Assembly (NCBI RefSeq): GCF_001280505.1
Contig: NZ_LBIO01000042.1
Coordinates: 186,001 to 250,000 of the forward strand
Direction of reading: 5' to 3'
Source: Mangrovimonas sp. TPBH4
Lineage (GTDB): Bacteria; Bacteroidota; Bacteroidia; Flavobacteriales; Flavobacteriaceae
DNA: 64,000 bases
Under the pieces are notes generated by a model. That model was not told the origin of the DNA, ran no database searches, and worked only from the letters and a program-made list of their open reading frames with translations. Shown here one piece after another: positions 8,300-17,754 of this stretch. Each line of letters begins with the position of its first letter. The stretch's first letter is position 1. A program made the translations under genes and the position numbers.

Positions 8300-9643
8300 C
8301 TATTTAAGTAGACTGTCATTAGCTTTTTTGATCAATTCCAAGGTGGAGGTGTCTGAGGCAAACACCGAATTCAAACCTTGTGGTTCTTGTGGAGGATCGG
8401 CACTAAAGTCGTCGCCATGTTGCCATTTTCCGTTTGAAGGATTGGTTTTGGCGTATCCTGCAAAGCCCCAAAAGTTCAAACCGGCCAATACACCTTGCTT
8501 TGCTTTGCTGTCCAAAATTCTATTGAAAATAGCACTGTAAAAAGTATTTCTGTTCTCGATGGAAGCGTCTAGAGAAAGACTTTCTTTTTCTCTAGGAAAT
8601 CCAAACTCCGACATTACGATTGGTTTTTGCTGTTTTTGGGCAATAGCAATATGTTCATTCATATAGGCATTAGCCTTCTCGATGGATTCTTGGGTAGTGA
8701 CTTTTTCGTTGTCAATATCATACCATCCCCAGTTTTTTGGCCACATATGCATGGTTAAGTAATCGATGTTTGGATTATCGTGCAATCTCTCATACATAGC
8801 GAGATCTTGAAGATAGCTAGCTTTTCCTTCGGCTCCGGTTGAGATGAGGTGTACAGAATCCAAAGATTCCATAAGATCTACCGTTTCTTTAAGCCAACTG
8901 GAAAATGCTGCTTCGTGATCTGGTGTCATCAATACACGAGGTTCGTTGGCCACTTGCCAAGACATGATGGTATTGTCTTCGGTGTATTTTAAGCCGGTGT
9001 AGGCATTGGTTCTTCCCATAATGAATTTTACATGCTTGTAAAAAGCTTCTTTACATGGTTCGCAACTGTGGAACTGCTTGGTGTAGTTCATGTATTGGTC
9101 CCAAGTGTATTGTTCCAAGAATGGGTTAGGAACTTCGCCGTAACCGTTCCATTTCAAGTATTCAGACATTCCTCCGGACCAAATCCAGTTGTTGTTTAAA
9201 TACAAAATGGCATACATGTTGCGTTTGCGCATTTCGGCCATCAGGAAATCAAGACCATCCAACAAATCTTCATTATAAACCCCTTGTTCAGGTTGCAGGG
9301 CAGGGTGCACCCTGGAGTCGCCACCATCACCTTCGGCGCCAGCCAAAATTCTAAGGTTGTCAATTCCTATAGATTTCATGAGGTCAAGCTCCTTGATCAA
9401 GCGCTCTCTGTCGCCTCCGTTTTTGGCCCCAATAAGCGGTCCGTACCAATAATTGGCGCCTACGAAATAGTAAGGTTGGTCTCCCTTATAAAATTTGGAA
9501 TCCTTTACTTGGATTAAAGGTACTTCGTTGAGGGCGATTTCAGTGGTAGTATTGTTGTCTTGTACAACAGTTTGTTCTTTGGCGTTCTCTTTACACGAAA
9601 AAGCCATGAGTAATGATAGTAATAGAGTTGGGTAAATTCGCAT
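8300..9643 (-). CDS. Beta-mannanase lipoprotein, GH5 (subfamily 7-like)
   Basis: A 447-residue lipoprotein (lipobox Cys17 in AFSCKEN) with a GH5 catalytic domain from about residue 45. Acid/base Glu234 lies in WQVANEPR and nucleophile Glu346 in VMSEFGFP. GAN-W near the start of the barrel, LYLNNNW, and the late NFWGFAG segment match the endo-beta-1,4-mannanase branch of the family. It should cut mannan internally at the cell surface or in the periplasm. It is the last gene of the minus-strand mannan operon, 10 bases after the lipoprotein GH26. The subfamily call is from recognition, not from a tree. Confidence 0.88.
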   Translation of the reverse strand: MRIYPTLLLSLLMAFSCKENAKEQTVVQDNNTTTEIALNEVPLIQVKDSKFYKGDQPYYFVGANYWYGPLIGAKNGGDRERLIKELDLMKSIGIDNLRILAGAEGDGGDSRVHPALQPEQGVYNEDLLDGLDFLMAEMRKRNMYAILYLNNNWIWSGGMSEYLKWNGYGEVPNPFLEQYTWDQYMNYTKQFHSCEPCKEAFYKHVKFIMGRTNAYTGLKYTEDNTIMSWQVANEPRVLMTPDHEAAFSSWLKETVDLMESLDSVHLISTGAEGKASYLQDLAMYERLHDNPNIDYLTMHMWPKNWGWYDIDNEKVTTQESIEKANAYMNEHIAIAQKQQKPIVMSEFGFPREKESLSLDASIENRNTFYSAIFNRILDSKAKQGVLAGLNFWGFAGYAKTNPSNGKWQHGDDFSADPPQEPQGLNSVFASDTSTLELIKKANDSLLK

Positions 9644-9653
9644 TGTTTAATGG

Positions 9654-11201
9654 TTATGGTAATGAATACATGTCTGGAAGTTCGTTTTCCAGCGTAGATT
9701 TAGATTTGTCCGTAAATTCTATAAAATCTGCCACGTCCGATTGTCCAGGCACAGGGGTGCAATACGTGTTTTCGCTATTGCTCCAAAACATCATATAGGC
9801 AACATGGTTGTTGTTTTCTGTGATGGCGTTGTACAGATTTGTAGAATAGAAGTTGGAAATTGGATTGTTTTCTCCAGGGGTCACAAAATAGCCAGTTTCC
9901 GTAAGGGCGGCAATTTTTACTTTCTCCTTAGCTAAATCCGAAACGATTTTAAGCTTGTTGTTGGCAGCGGTCACACCACTTTGCCCTTGATTGTCGAAAT
10001 CGCCATAGTTGTCCATTCCTAAAATGTCTACATAGGCATCGCCGGGATATCTGGACAAATATTCTACCGAAGAGCTGAATTGATTGTCTGGTGAAAAGGC
10101 AAATAAGATATTGTCGATGTTTAAAGTGTCCTTAAGATAGGTAACGGTGAACTGCCACCCGGTTTTAAACTCCTGTGCTGTACAGTAATCTTCTCCCCAC
10201 CAAAACCAATGACCGTCAAATTCGTGGAAGGGTCTAAAAATAAATGGGATTTTCTTGCCGTCAGAGCCTATCATGTTATTGGCGACTTCTGCTACCTTGT
10301 CCAGTTTTTCCTTGTAATAGTCATGATTGGCACCTCCGGGAAGGATGCTTTTAAAGGCGTTGTTTTTTTGGAATTCGGTCATTTCGCTGGTGTAGAAATG
10401 TTCACCTTCGTAAGGCTCTCTTAGGTGCCATGTAAAACCAACAACCATGCCTTTGTTGTAAGCTTCAATGGTGTGGGAAGTTATTTGCTGTTCTTGTTGG
10501 TAGAACCAATTTCCAGAGGTGCCATCGTTTTGGTCGTCTGTGATGAACATAAAATCCAGTCCGATTAATCCAGGGTCACTTCCTGTAGTTTTCTTGATAT
10601 CCGAATCCCCAGAATTGTTATTGTAAAAACTACTGAAAGCATCTTGTTGTCCAATAATGAATTTGGTTCTTGATAATGTCTTTAGGTTGTAGAACAAGGC
10701 TACAGTTTCGGCCGTGGCGTTTGGGTTGACCATGTAATTTGGGGTGTCCTCTGCCTGTAAAATAAAGTCTTCTGGAATTTCCGAAATGGTGATTGTGGCC
10801 GAATTTGGATTGCCGATAATTGCATTGCTGCTCACCTCTATAATTTCAATTTCTACGGTTTCATCTCCTTCGGTTTCGAGATCGTCGATTATGGTTAAAG
10901 GAATGGTAAAGCTTGTAGTGTTTGCTGGGATGGTTGCCGTGTTGGAAATGGCTTGATAATCTTCTCCGTTGGTCGCGCTTCCGTTGATGCTTAATGTAAC
11001 CGTGGTGGCGGAACTGGAGGCTCCGGTAAGCGTTAGTTTGAAAGAACTGTTGGTGCCTGGTTCCTCAGCGGTGCTGTTTGTAGCGGCAATACTCACCTTT
11101 GGAAGGGTGTCTCCATCTCCATCGGAGTCGCTATCGCTTGAACAATTGAACAGCGTCCAAAAGATAGTGGTAAGCATTGCTAATTTGGCAAGTGTTTTCA
11201 T
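9654..11201 (-). CDS. Beta-mannanase lipoprotein, GH26, with Calx-beta domain
   Basis: A 515-residue lipoprotein (lipobox Cys20 followed by a Ser/Asp-rich linker). Residues about 33-142 form a Calx-beta-like domain (EGDETVEIEI); residues about 150-510 are the GH26 catalytic domain. Acid/base Glu327 is in RPFHEFDGHWFWWG and nucleophile Glu435 in ALTETGYF. GH26 enzymes are retaining endo- or exo-beta-mannanases. The lipid anchor and spacer domain suggest a surface enzyme acting on polymeric mannan, in contrast to the second, non-lipidated GH26 of the same operon. It starts 4 bases after the epimerase stop, indicating co-transcription. Confidence 0.93.
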   Translation of the reverse strand: MKTLAKLAMLTTIFWTLFNCSSDSDSDGDGDTLPKVSIAATNSTAEEPGTNSSFKLTLTGASSSATTVTLSINGSATNGEDYQAISNTATIPANTTSFTIPLTIIDDLETEGDETVEIEIIEVSSNAIIGNPNSATITISEIPEDFILQAEDTPNYMVNPNATAETVALFYNLKTLSRTKFIIGQQDAFSSFYNNNSGDSDIKKTTGSDPGLIGLDFMFITDDQNDGTSGNWFYQQEQQITSHTIEAYNKGMVVGFTWHLREPYEGEHFYTSEMTEFQKNNAFKSILPGGANHDYYKEKLDKVAEVANNMIGSDGKKIPFIFRPFHEFDGHWFWWGEDYCTAQEFKTGWQFTVTYLKDTLNIDNILFAFSPDNQFSSSVEYLSRYPGDAYVDILGMDNYGDFDNQGQSGVTAANNKLKIVSDLAKEKVKIAALTETGYFVTPGENNPISNFYSTNLYNAITENNNHVAYMMFWSNSENTYCTPVPGQSDVADFIEFTDKSKSTLENELPDMYSLP

Positions 11202-11205
11202 GGTG

Positions 11206-12393
11206 TTATGGTTTTGGACTCAACATGATGCAGGCGCGCGATGTGTGGTATGGTGCCTTCCACATGCTAATTTTGTCCTCGTTTTCATAAGGTATTCCTT
11301 TGTCATTAACCCTAAAATGCCACTCTCCATTTTTGTGGTCTATCAAATGGATTTTGGTAAACTCCCAAATAGGAAGGGAAGCTGAAAGATACTTTTGATC
11401 TTTGCTTATATGATAGGCATAATTGAGACCAACCAAAGCTTCTACCTGTGGCCACCAGTGACGATCAAGGTCAATATGATTGGTGCTTAGGTTCTTTTCA
11501 TTGAGTACGGCACCTTCTTTATCAATACCTTCGGAAAGAAAAGCATCGGCTACTTGAATTGCAATGGCTTCACATTCTTTAATCAGTTCGTCATCACTAA
11601 GTGCTTTTGCGGCTTCAATCACCAACCATGCAGTTTCTATGTCGTGACCATAGGAAATAGTATTGCTCAAGAGATTCCACTCTTCATCAAAAAATAAATC
11701 GTAGTGATAGGTTTTGTTTAAGAAGGTGTCATTGAACAAACTTATGAGCTCGTGAAGCGAAGCCCTTAAGTTAGGATGGTCATAAATTTTTAGTAATGAA
11801 GTGTAGGCTTCCAAAACATGAAGGTGGGTGTTCATGGTTTTGGCGGCATTCATATCTTTTTCGCTCAAGCGCATATCTTCAATAGGTGTCCAATCTTCAT
11901 TAAAAGCTTCTAAATAGCCCTTGCGCTCGTTATCCTTGGCGTGCGTTTCTAAAAGTTGAAACAATTCAATGGCCCACTGTTTGGAAGTTTTATCACCGGT
12001 TAAAAGATAATATTCAGATAGCGCATAAATACCAAATGCTTGTGCGTATACCTGTTTACGTTTGTTGATGGGAGCTCCCGTATAATCGAGTTCCCAAAAC
12101 AAGCCTTTATGAATTGTATCCCTAAAATAGTCGTTTAGGTATGTAAAGGCTCTATCGCAAATGTCTTTGTAAGTGTCTGTTTTTAAATGATTGGAGGCTG
12201 CTGAAAATGACCATAAAATGCGCGTGTTCAAAATGATTCCTTTGGAAGCCAATGGGACTAACTCATTGAAATGATTTCTTGTTCCAACGAAACCACCAAA
12301 TTCCATATCGAGCGTATTGTCTACCCAATAATTGAGAATGCGTTTCAGTTCAGCAGCAAGCTCCTGTTGTAAATTTTTATATGCCTGAAGCAT
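11206..12393 (-). CDS. Mannobiose 2-epimerase (AGE family)
   Basis: A 395-residue cytoplasmic (alpha/alpha)6-barrel protein of the N-acylglucosamine 2-epimerase/cellobiose 2-epimerase family. Typical blocks are GGFVG near the N-terminus, RILWSFSAA, SYGHDIETAWL, RHWWPQVEALVG and the C-terminal KAPYHTSRACI, which carry the conserved His and Glu residues of the active site. In the Bacteroides fragilis mannan pathway this enzyme converts beta-1,4-mannobiose to mannosyl-glucose for phosphorolysis. Its ATG overlaps the stop of the GH130 gene by one base, the same functional pairing. A cellobiose 2-epimerase role is the alternative, but the neighbours argue for mannobiose. Confidence 0.92.
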   Translation of the reverse strand: MLQAYKNLQQELAAELKRILNYWVDNTLDMEFGGFVGTRNHFNELVPLASKGIILNTRILWSFSAASNHLKTDTYKDICDRAFTYLNDYFRDTIHKGLFWELDYTGAPINKRKQVYAQAFGIYALSEYYLLTGDKTSKQWAIELFQLLETHAKDNERKGYLEAFNEDWTPIEDMRLSEKDMNAAKTMNTHLHVLEAYTSLLKIYDHPNLRASLHELISLFNDTFLNKTYHYDLFFDEEWNLLSNTISYGHDIETAWLVIEAAKALSDDELIKECEAIAIQVADAFLSEGIDKEGAVLNEKNLSTNHIDLDRHWWPQVEALVGLNYAYHISKDQKYLSASLPIWEFTKIHLIDHKNGEWHFRVNDKGIPYENEDKISMWKAPYHTSRACIMLSPKP

Positions 12394-13580
12394 TATAATG
12401 CCTTGTTTTTATTGATGAGGTCAATGATGTTTTGCACCGATCCTGCCGAAATAAAGGTGTCCTCGGGAGTGTTGATGACATAATCGACCAATTTGTCAAC
12501 GGTAGAAGTGGCCACATGCATTCTGGTGTCTGAAGAAGCATAGTAGATATAAACCGTTCCATCTGTATCTTCAATCCATCCGTTTACAAACAAAACGTTG
12601 GAAACATCGCCTACACGCTCGTTGCCGATAGGTCCCATAAAATGACCGGCGGGTTGATGCGTTACCTTGGAAATATCATTCAAATCTGTCATAAACATGT
12701 ACAAGGTATAACGCAGTCCAGCTGCAGTGTTACGAACACCGTGAGCCAAGTGTAGCCATCCTTTGTCGGTCTTGATTGGGGCTGGCCCCAAACCGTTTTT
12801 CAATTCGTAAACGGTATGGTATTCTTTATTGTTGATGATGGTTTCATTTTCTACAACGGGGTTGTTCATGTCTTCGATGAAACCAAGGCCAATTCCTCCG
12901 CCACTTCCAACACTGATGAATCCATCTTGAGGTCTGGTGTAAAGGGCGTATTTGCCATTTACAAATTCTGGGTGCATTACCACATTGCGCTGTTGTCCTG
13001 TATTGGAAATAAGGTCAGGCAGGCGTTCCCAAGTCATTAAATCTTTGGTGCGAACAATTCCTGCATTGGCTACCGCTGCACTGGTATCTCCAGCAGGGGC
13101 ATCAGGGTCTTTGCGTTCGGTACAAAAGATGCCGTAAATCCAACCGTCCTCGTGCTGGGTCAAGCGCATGTCGTAGACATTGGTATCTGGATTGCCTTCA
13201 ATTTGGGGAATCACACAGGGTTGGTCCCAAAACTGAAAATTATCAATTCCGTTATCGCTTTCTGCCATAGCAAAAAAGGACTTTCTGTCGTTTCCTTCAA
13301 CTCTTACACATAACACGTATTTTCCCTTCCATTTGATGGCGCCTGCATTAAAGGTGGCATTAAAGCCAATGCGTTCCAAGGCATTTGGATTGGTGTTCTC
13401 GTTTAAATCGAATCGCCAATGTAGCGGTACATGAGCAGCTGTAACAATAGGGTTTTTATAGCGGTTATATATGCCGTTAGAGCTGAAAATAGCTTCGTTT
13501 TTTTGAGCGATCAATGCGTCAAATTCTTCCTTAACTTTTTGAAGTTTGGGGCCAACAGGGTAAACATCGTTTTGCATCAT
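12393..13580 (-). CDS. Beta-1,4-mannosylglucose phosphorylase, GH130 (subfamily 1-like)
   Basis: A 395-residue cytoplasmic five-bladed propeller enzyme. NVYDMRLT carries the predicted general acid Asp137, preceded by a CVRVEGNDRKS phosphate-binding block; GGIGLGFIEDMNNP and LGPAPIKTDKGWLHLAHG are conserved in GH130. It phosphorolyses 4-O-beta-mannosyl-glucose to alpha-mannose-1-phosphate and glucose, the step after the epimerase. Gene order symporter, phosphorylase, epimerase, mannanase matches the characterised B. fragilis mannan pathway. Translation is coupled to the epimerase by a one-base overlap, and the symporter stop is 1 base upstream. Confidence 0.93.
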   Translation of the reverse strand: MMQNDVYPVGPKLQKVKEEFDALIAQKNEAIFSSNGIYNRYKNPIVTAAHVPLHWRFDLNENTNPNALERIGFNATFNAGAIKWKGKYVLCVRVEGNDRKSFFAMAESDNGIDNFQFWDQPCVIPQIEGNPDTNVYDMRLTQHEDGWIYGIFCTERKDPDAPAGDTSAAVANAGIVRTKDLMTWERLPDLISNTGQQRNVVMHPEFVNGKYALYTRPQDGFISVGSGGGIGLGFIEDMNNPVVENETIINNKEYHTVYELKNGLGPAPIKTDKGWLHLAHGVRNTAAGLRYTLYMFMTDLNDISKVTHQPAGHFMGPIGNERVGDVSNVLFVNGWIEDTDGTVYIYYASSDTRMHVATSTVDKLVDYVINTPEDTFISAGSVQNIIDLINKNKAL

Positions 13581-13581
13581 C

Positions 13582-15420
13582 TTAGTCTAATTTTTCTTCT
13601 AAATTATTCCACCAATATTTTTTCAATAGGAATACGCAAACAATTAAAATGGCTATTGAAATGTATATTGGCAATGTCTGTCTGAAAATGAGGTACATTG
13701 GAAGGATTACCAAAACGGTCTGGGCAATGGTACCAATAAGCACATTGAACATGTCTCTTCCAAAGTCTGTATTTTTTTTGAAACCAGGGGTTTCGGTTTC
13801 CAATTTATCATGGATTGGTTTCCAAAATCCCCATGGGCGTACGTTTTTGTAAAAAGTTTTCAGTACTTCCTCGTCGGTAGGAGGTGCGGAGTAGGTGCCT
13901 ATTACACAGCCTATCAAAGAAATGATTAATAGGAGAGGGAATAGATAAAGGCCTAAAACATTTGGGAACAGTTCAGGAATGATGGCGGCCGATAGCAAAC
14001 CTGCGGCCATTCCCCAGAAAAACCCTTCCCCGTTAAAGCGCCACCAGTGCCATTTGAGGATGTTGGCACCTACATAACTTCCGTAGAGCACAGAAACAAT
14101 CCATTGCAATACCGAGTTGACATCTTTGGCAAAGAAGCCCAATACAATACTGATGAGCACTACTACAATACCTGTGAGGTAGTTCATGTTTTTAATCTGG
14201 TTGGCACTGGCATTCGGAGCCTTGTATTTTAGGTAAATGTCATTTACCAGGTAGGCTTGTGCGGCATTTAAAGTCCCTGCGAAAGTGGACATGAAGGCGG
14301 CAATCAATCCTGCTAATAATAGTCCAAGTAGGCCAACAGGTACAAATTGCATGATGGCGGTTGGAAGGATCAATTCAAAATCGATATTCCCAGCAGCATT
14401 TTCCAAGTTCAGTTTTTCGTAGTAGATCAAGGCTAAAGCGGCGAACCCGGCAATCATTAAGTAACGGATTGGCATTAAAATAACCGATACAAATCCGCTC
14501 ATTTTAGACGCTTCGGCCGGCGATTTTGTGGATAGAATTTTTTGCATGTCGTAGGTTGGTGCTGGACCAGCAACACTCACTAAAACCCCTTTAAAGACCA
14601 TCATCATAAAGAAAATAGTGAAGAGTCCAAAGCCGTCTTCCTTGATTTTTTGGTTCACTTCTGGGATGATATTACTCCAGTCTAAATTAAGTTCCCAGCC
14701 AAAGAATGGACTTTTCCAGCCATCTGGAACATTGAGTCCTTGCGCTCCAACGGCTTGGAACCCGAGGCAGCCTATTACCAAAGCGGCAATGGTCATGATG
14801 GCAAATTGGACCACATCAGCCCAAACAATTCCAGACATTCCTCCCAACAGGGAGTAGAACACGGCGAACAGGGTAAAGATGGTTCCGTAGAAATGAGGTA
14901 CGTATTCTGGGGTTACATGGAATGGCACATAGTTGCTGACCATTTCCCATGGAATGAAAATTTCGATGAATTTTCCAAGGCCTATAAAACCGTAGGCTAG
15001 ATAGCCTAAACACATGATCAAGGCGAAAATCACTACAATTATATGGGAAAGTTTTGCGCCTTTTTTGAATCCAAAGCGCGTCCCAATCCATTCCGCACCG
15101 GTTGTGGCATTAGATCGTCTCAACCATTTCGAAAGGTAGACCATCAAGAATATTTGGTTAAACACGGGCCAGAGCCATGGAATCCATGCGCTTTTGATTC
15201 CGTACACAAACATGAGGGTTACCAGCCAAATAGTTCCTGAAATGTCAAACATTCCTGAGGCATTGGAGAGACCCAACATGTACCAAGGAATGGATTTTCC
15301 TCCCAATAAATAATCATCTTTACTTTTTTGTGCTCTTTTCCTTAGGTAAAGCCCAATAAAAACGATGGTTGCCAAATACATTAGGATGATAATAATATCA
15401 ACGGTGTGCAATAATTTCAT
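13582..15420 (-). CDS. Sodium/solute symporter (SSS family), probable mannobiose importer
   Basis: A 612-residue inner-membrane protein with about 14 hydrophobic segments. The opening segment with GLYLRKRAQKSKDDYLLGGKS, then SNASGMFDISG, and the central FMSTFAGTLNAAQAYLVND block are characteristic of SSS (SGLT-like) transporters. It sits in a tight run with a GH26 mannanase upstream (3-base gap) and the GH130 phosphorylase downstream (1-base gap). In the homologous B. fragilis locus the equivalent gene is thought to carry mannobiose across the inner membrane. Sodium coupling and sugar specificity are inferred. Confidence 0.9.
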   Translation of the reverse strand: MKLLHTVDIIIILMYLATIVFIGLYLRKRAQKSKDDYLLGGKSIPWYMLGLSNASGMFDISGTIWLVTLMFVYGIKSAWIPWLWPVFNQIFLMVYLSKWLRRSNATTGAEWIGTRFGFKKGAKLSHIIVVIFALIMCLGYLAYGFIGLGKFIEIFIPWEMVSNYVPFHVTPEYVPHFYGTIFTLFAVFYSLLGGMSGIVWADVVQFAIMTIAALVIGCLGFQAVGAQGLNVPDGWKSPFFGWELNLDWSNIIPEVNQKIKEDGFGLFTIFFMMMVFKGVLVSVAGPAPTYDMQKILSTKSPAEASKMSGFVSVILMPIRYLMIAGFAALALIYYEKLNLENAAGNIDFELILPTAIMQFVPVGLLGLLLAGLIAAFMSTFAGTLNAAQAYLVNDIYLKYKAPNASANQIKNMNYLTGIVVVLISIVLGFFAKDVNSVLQWIVSVLYGSYVGANILKWHWWRFNGEGFFWGMAAGLLSAAIIPELFPNVLGLYLFPLLLIISLIGCVIGTYSAPPTDEEVLKTFYKNVRPWGFWKPIHDKLETETPGFKKNTDFGRDMFNVLIGTIAQTVLVILPMYLIFRQTLPIYISIAILIVCVFLLKKYWWNNLEEKLD

Positions 15421-15423
15421 AAG

Positions 15424-16554
15424 TTAGTTTTTTATGTCCTGCAAAAATAAAGTTTTAGGAAGGGCTTTAAAGGTTTTAAAGTCATTTTCGCTAGGGTGGC
15501 CCTTGTAGGGCATATAATGATGGTCGGTTCGGGCATTCCTCCAGAACAATACCCATGCTATGCCAGTATTTTCTATGACTGGGTACAATATTTGGGTAAA
15601 CCAATTTGGGGTGGATAAGGTTTCTAGGCCTGTTTCGGTAAAAGCATATAGTTTTCCTTTTTGGCTTGCGATATCTTTTACGATTTTTAAATCATTCACA
15701 ACTGATTTTATATAATCTTCCGAATTTTTAAAGTCGTAAATGTCAATTCCCAATATGTCCACATAATTGTCACCGGGGTAGTATTTAAGGTAATCGTCTG
15801 TAGGGTTGAGTTTGTTTGGGGAATAGACGTAAAGCAGGTTGTGAACTTCGTGTTTGTCTCTCAAAAGTTCGAGAGTTTCTATCCAAAGCGTTTTGTAATC
15901 TTCAGCGCTGCAGTTTCCTTCTCCCCACCAAAACCAAGAGCCGTTCATTTCGTGGAAGGGTCTAAAAATGACAGGAACCATTTCGGTTTCAGTCTTAAGT
16001 GATTTCATGAAATCGGCCACTCTGGAAACCCAAAGTTCATAGGTGTCTCTGTGTTTACCTCCTTTGATGATGTCTTGCACGGCAGATGTTTTATCCCAAG
16101 AATTTCCTCCAGATGAAGGGTTGTCCAAATGCCAGCTTATCGTGATAATGCCTCCTTTTTTATGAGCGTCGAGGATCAAGTCTTTCATTAATTTAAATGG
16201 CACCGAATCTAGATTTCTGTCGTTACCAAGTTCAAGGTGCCCGATGTCAAAGCCATAAACGGCGGGATAATCTCCGCAGACCTCATGAACATCACTTTTT
16301 ATGGTTGTAGGGTTTTGTTCGTAAAGCCATCCTAATCCATAAGAAGTAGCATCTTGGTGTCCTATTGCGAAGCCTTTTTTGGAAGAGGCTTCCAATTTTT
16401 GATAAAGATTTTTTACACTTTTTGATACTTTTTTGTCAGAAAGTTGCAATTCTGGAGCTTCTTTATGTTGGGCTTGCGCACAAGCGAAGTTGAGAGCTAA
16501 AAAAAGAATTGCAAATTTCTCTATGAATGCATTTTTATTAATGATAATCTGCAT
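15424..16554 (-). CDS. Beta-mannanase, GH26 (secreted, probably periplasmic)
   Basis: A 376-residue single-domain GH26. A signal peptide (KFAILFLALNFACAQA) ends near residue 28; the Cys in it is not in a good lipobox, so signal peptidase I cleavage and a periplasmic location are favoured. Acid/base Glu202 is in RPFHEMNGSWFWWG and nucleophile Glu307 in AFTETGLE. GHQDAT near residue 65 and SWHLDNP match the substrate groove of the family. It is the first gene of the minus-strand operon, directly before the symporter, so it may be the enzyme that releases mannobiose for import. Endo or exo mode cannot be decided from sequence. Confidence 0.93.
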   Translation of the reverse strand: MQIIINKNAFIEKFAILFLALNFACAQAQHKEAPELQLSDKKVSKSVKNLYQKLEASSKKGFAIGHQDATSYGLGWLYEQNPTTIKSDVHEVCGDYPAVYGFDIGHLELGNDRNLDSVPFKLMKDLILDAHKKGGIITISWHLDNPSSGGNSWDKTSAVQDIIKGGKHRDTYELWVSRVADFMKSLKTETEMVPVIFRPFHEMNGSWFWWGEGNCSAEDYKTLWIETLELLRDKHEVHNLLYVYSPNKLNPTDDYLKYYPGDNYVDILGIDIYDFKNSEDYIKSVVNDLKIVKDIASQKGKLYAFTETGLETLSTPNWFTQILYPVIENTGIAWVLFWRNARTDHHYMPYKGHPSENDFKTFKALPKTLFLQDIKN

Positions 16555-16640
16555 TTTTTGTGACTTGATTTAGTTATTTGATATTTTTATGCGGTATAAT
16601 TGTAAAATATCTATTTTTGTTAAGTAAAAATTACAGTATT

Positions 16641-16648
16641 CAAAATTA
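16641..16648 (-). promoter_or_regulatory. Candidate -7 box for the GH26 operon
   Basis: On the minus strand this reads TAATTTTG, matching the Bacteroidota -7 consensus TAnnTTTG, with transcription predicted about 80 bases before the GH26 start. No clear TTG -33 box lies at the usual distance, which fits a promoter that needs an activator. The inverted repeat at 16659-16693 sits just upstream of it in this orientation. Confidence 0.35.
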
Positions 16649-16658
16649 AACATACAGC

Positions 16659-16693
16659 TAACATATTCATGATATTATTTTATCAATATGTTA
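16659..16693. promoter_or_regulatory. 9-bp inverted repeat between GH26 operon and araC gene
   Basis: TAACATATT and AATATGTTA are perfect 9-base arms separated by 17 bases. The repeat lies 19 bases before the AraC-type regulator start and directly upstream of the candidate -7 box of the mannan operon, so it is a reasonable operator for the regulator or another factor. Related TTAACA sequences occur before susC. Function is inferred from position. Confidence 0.45.
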
Positions 16694-16712
16694 CAATATA
16701 ATTGCAAATTAA

Positions 16713-17591
16713 ATGGACATACTTAAAAAGGTGCATCGTGAGATTACGCCCTTGTCTCCCGAAGATAGCTTCTTAGTGTTTGACAGAATCAAGAACGATT
16801 TTGATTTTCCTATTCATTTTCATCCAGAGTACGAGCTCAATTTTATCAGTAATGGCAAGGGAGTGAAGCGTGTAGTTGGGGATAGTGTAGAGGTGATTGA
16901 TGATGTGGAGTTGGTGTTGGTTGGACCTAATCTGCACCACGGTTGGTTGACTCATGATTGTAAAAGTGATGCCATTCATGAAGTGACGATTCAGTTTCAT
17001 GAGAACCTTTTGAACAGGGAGTTGTTGTCCAGAAAAATAATGAAGTCCATCAAGGACATGTTTGAGAGATCCATCCATGGAATTTTGTTTTCCAAAAAGA
17101 CCGCAGCTGAGATTGGGGAGCGTCTTGGGCAGGTTTCCAAATTGGATGGAATGGACTATTTTTTGGAGTTGGTATCTATTCTTCACGACCTCGCCAACTC
17201 TAGGAATCAAAGGCTTTTGTCTACTTATACAGTGAATCGTGACAATTTTGAAAATAGTGATAAGATTAAGATTGTGTATGAGTTTGTGCAAGACAATTTT
17301 GAAAAGAAAATATCTCTTACTGAAGTAGCGGAATTGGTTAATATGAGCAATGTGTCCTTTAACCGCTTTATGAAAAAGAGAACCGGAAAAACTTTTGTGG
17401 ATTATGTGAATGATGTTAGGATTGGTTATGCCTCGATGTGGCTGTTGGAAAAGGATATGAGTATTTCTGAAATAGCTTTCAATTCTGGATTTAACAACAT
17501 TGCTAATTTCAATAGAGTATTTAAAAAACTTAAAAATTGTACGCCTACTCAGTATAAGAACGAATTTTCTGGTATCAAACGGATTCTGTAA
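16713..17591 (+). CDS. AraC-family transcriptional regulator of the mannan locus
   Basis: A 292-residue cytoplasmic regulator with an N-terminal cupin-like sensing domain (FPIHFHPEYELNFISNG at residues about 27-45) and a C-terminal double helix-turn-helix (about 195-290; ISEIAFNSGFNNIANFNRVFKK is the conserved second HTH). Such proteins sense a sugar in the cytoplasm and activate glycan loci. It is divergent from the GH26-symporter-GH130 operon and lies 293 bases before susC, so it is placed to control both. The ligand may be mannobiose or a breakdown product, but this is inference. Confidence 0.93.
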   Translation: MDILKKVHREITPLSPEDSFLVFDRIKNDFDFPIHFHPEYELNFISNGKGVKRVVGDSVEVIDDVELVLVGPNLHHGWLTHDCKSDAIHEVTIQFHENLLNRELLSRKIMKSIKDMFERSIHGILFSKKTAAEIGERLGQVSKLDGMDYFLELVSILHDLANSRNQRLLSTYTVNRDNFENSDKIKIVYEFVQDNFEKKISLTEVAELVNMSNVSFNRFMKKRTGKTFVDYVNDVRIGYASMWLLEKDMSISEIAFNSGFNNIANFNRVFKKLKNCTPTQYKNEFSGIKRIL

Positions 17592-17754
17592 GAAAGGGTT
17601 AGGGTTTAAAGTGTTAGAGCAAGAGGTGGTTTTAGTTTAGTGCTTGGTGTTGTGTAAGTTGTTGCGAGTGAATTGTTTACTTGTGTGAGAGGTGTTTGGG
17701 CTTATTTATTTTATCTGGAAGTGAATTATTTTATAGGTAAATGACAAAATAATA

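Noticed and set aside
10969..11385. 138-aa plus-strand frame over the GH26/epimerase junction
   Set aside because: Antisense to lipoprotein signal and Calx-beta domain of GH26.
16773..17291. 172-aa minus-strand frame within the AraC gene
   Set aside because: Antisense shadow of a clear cupin/HTH regulator.
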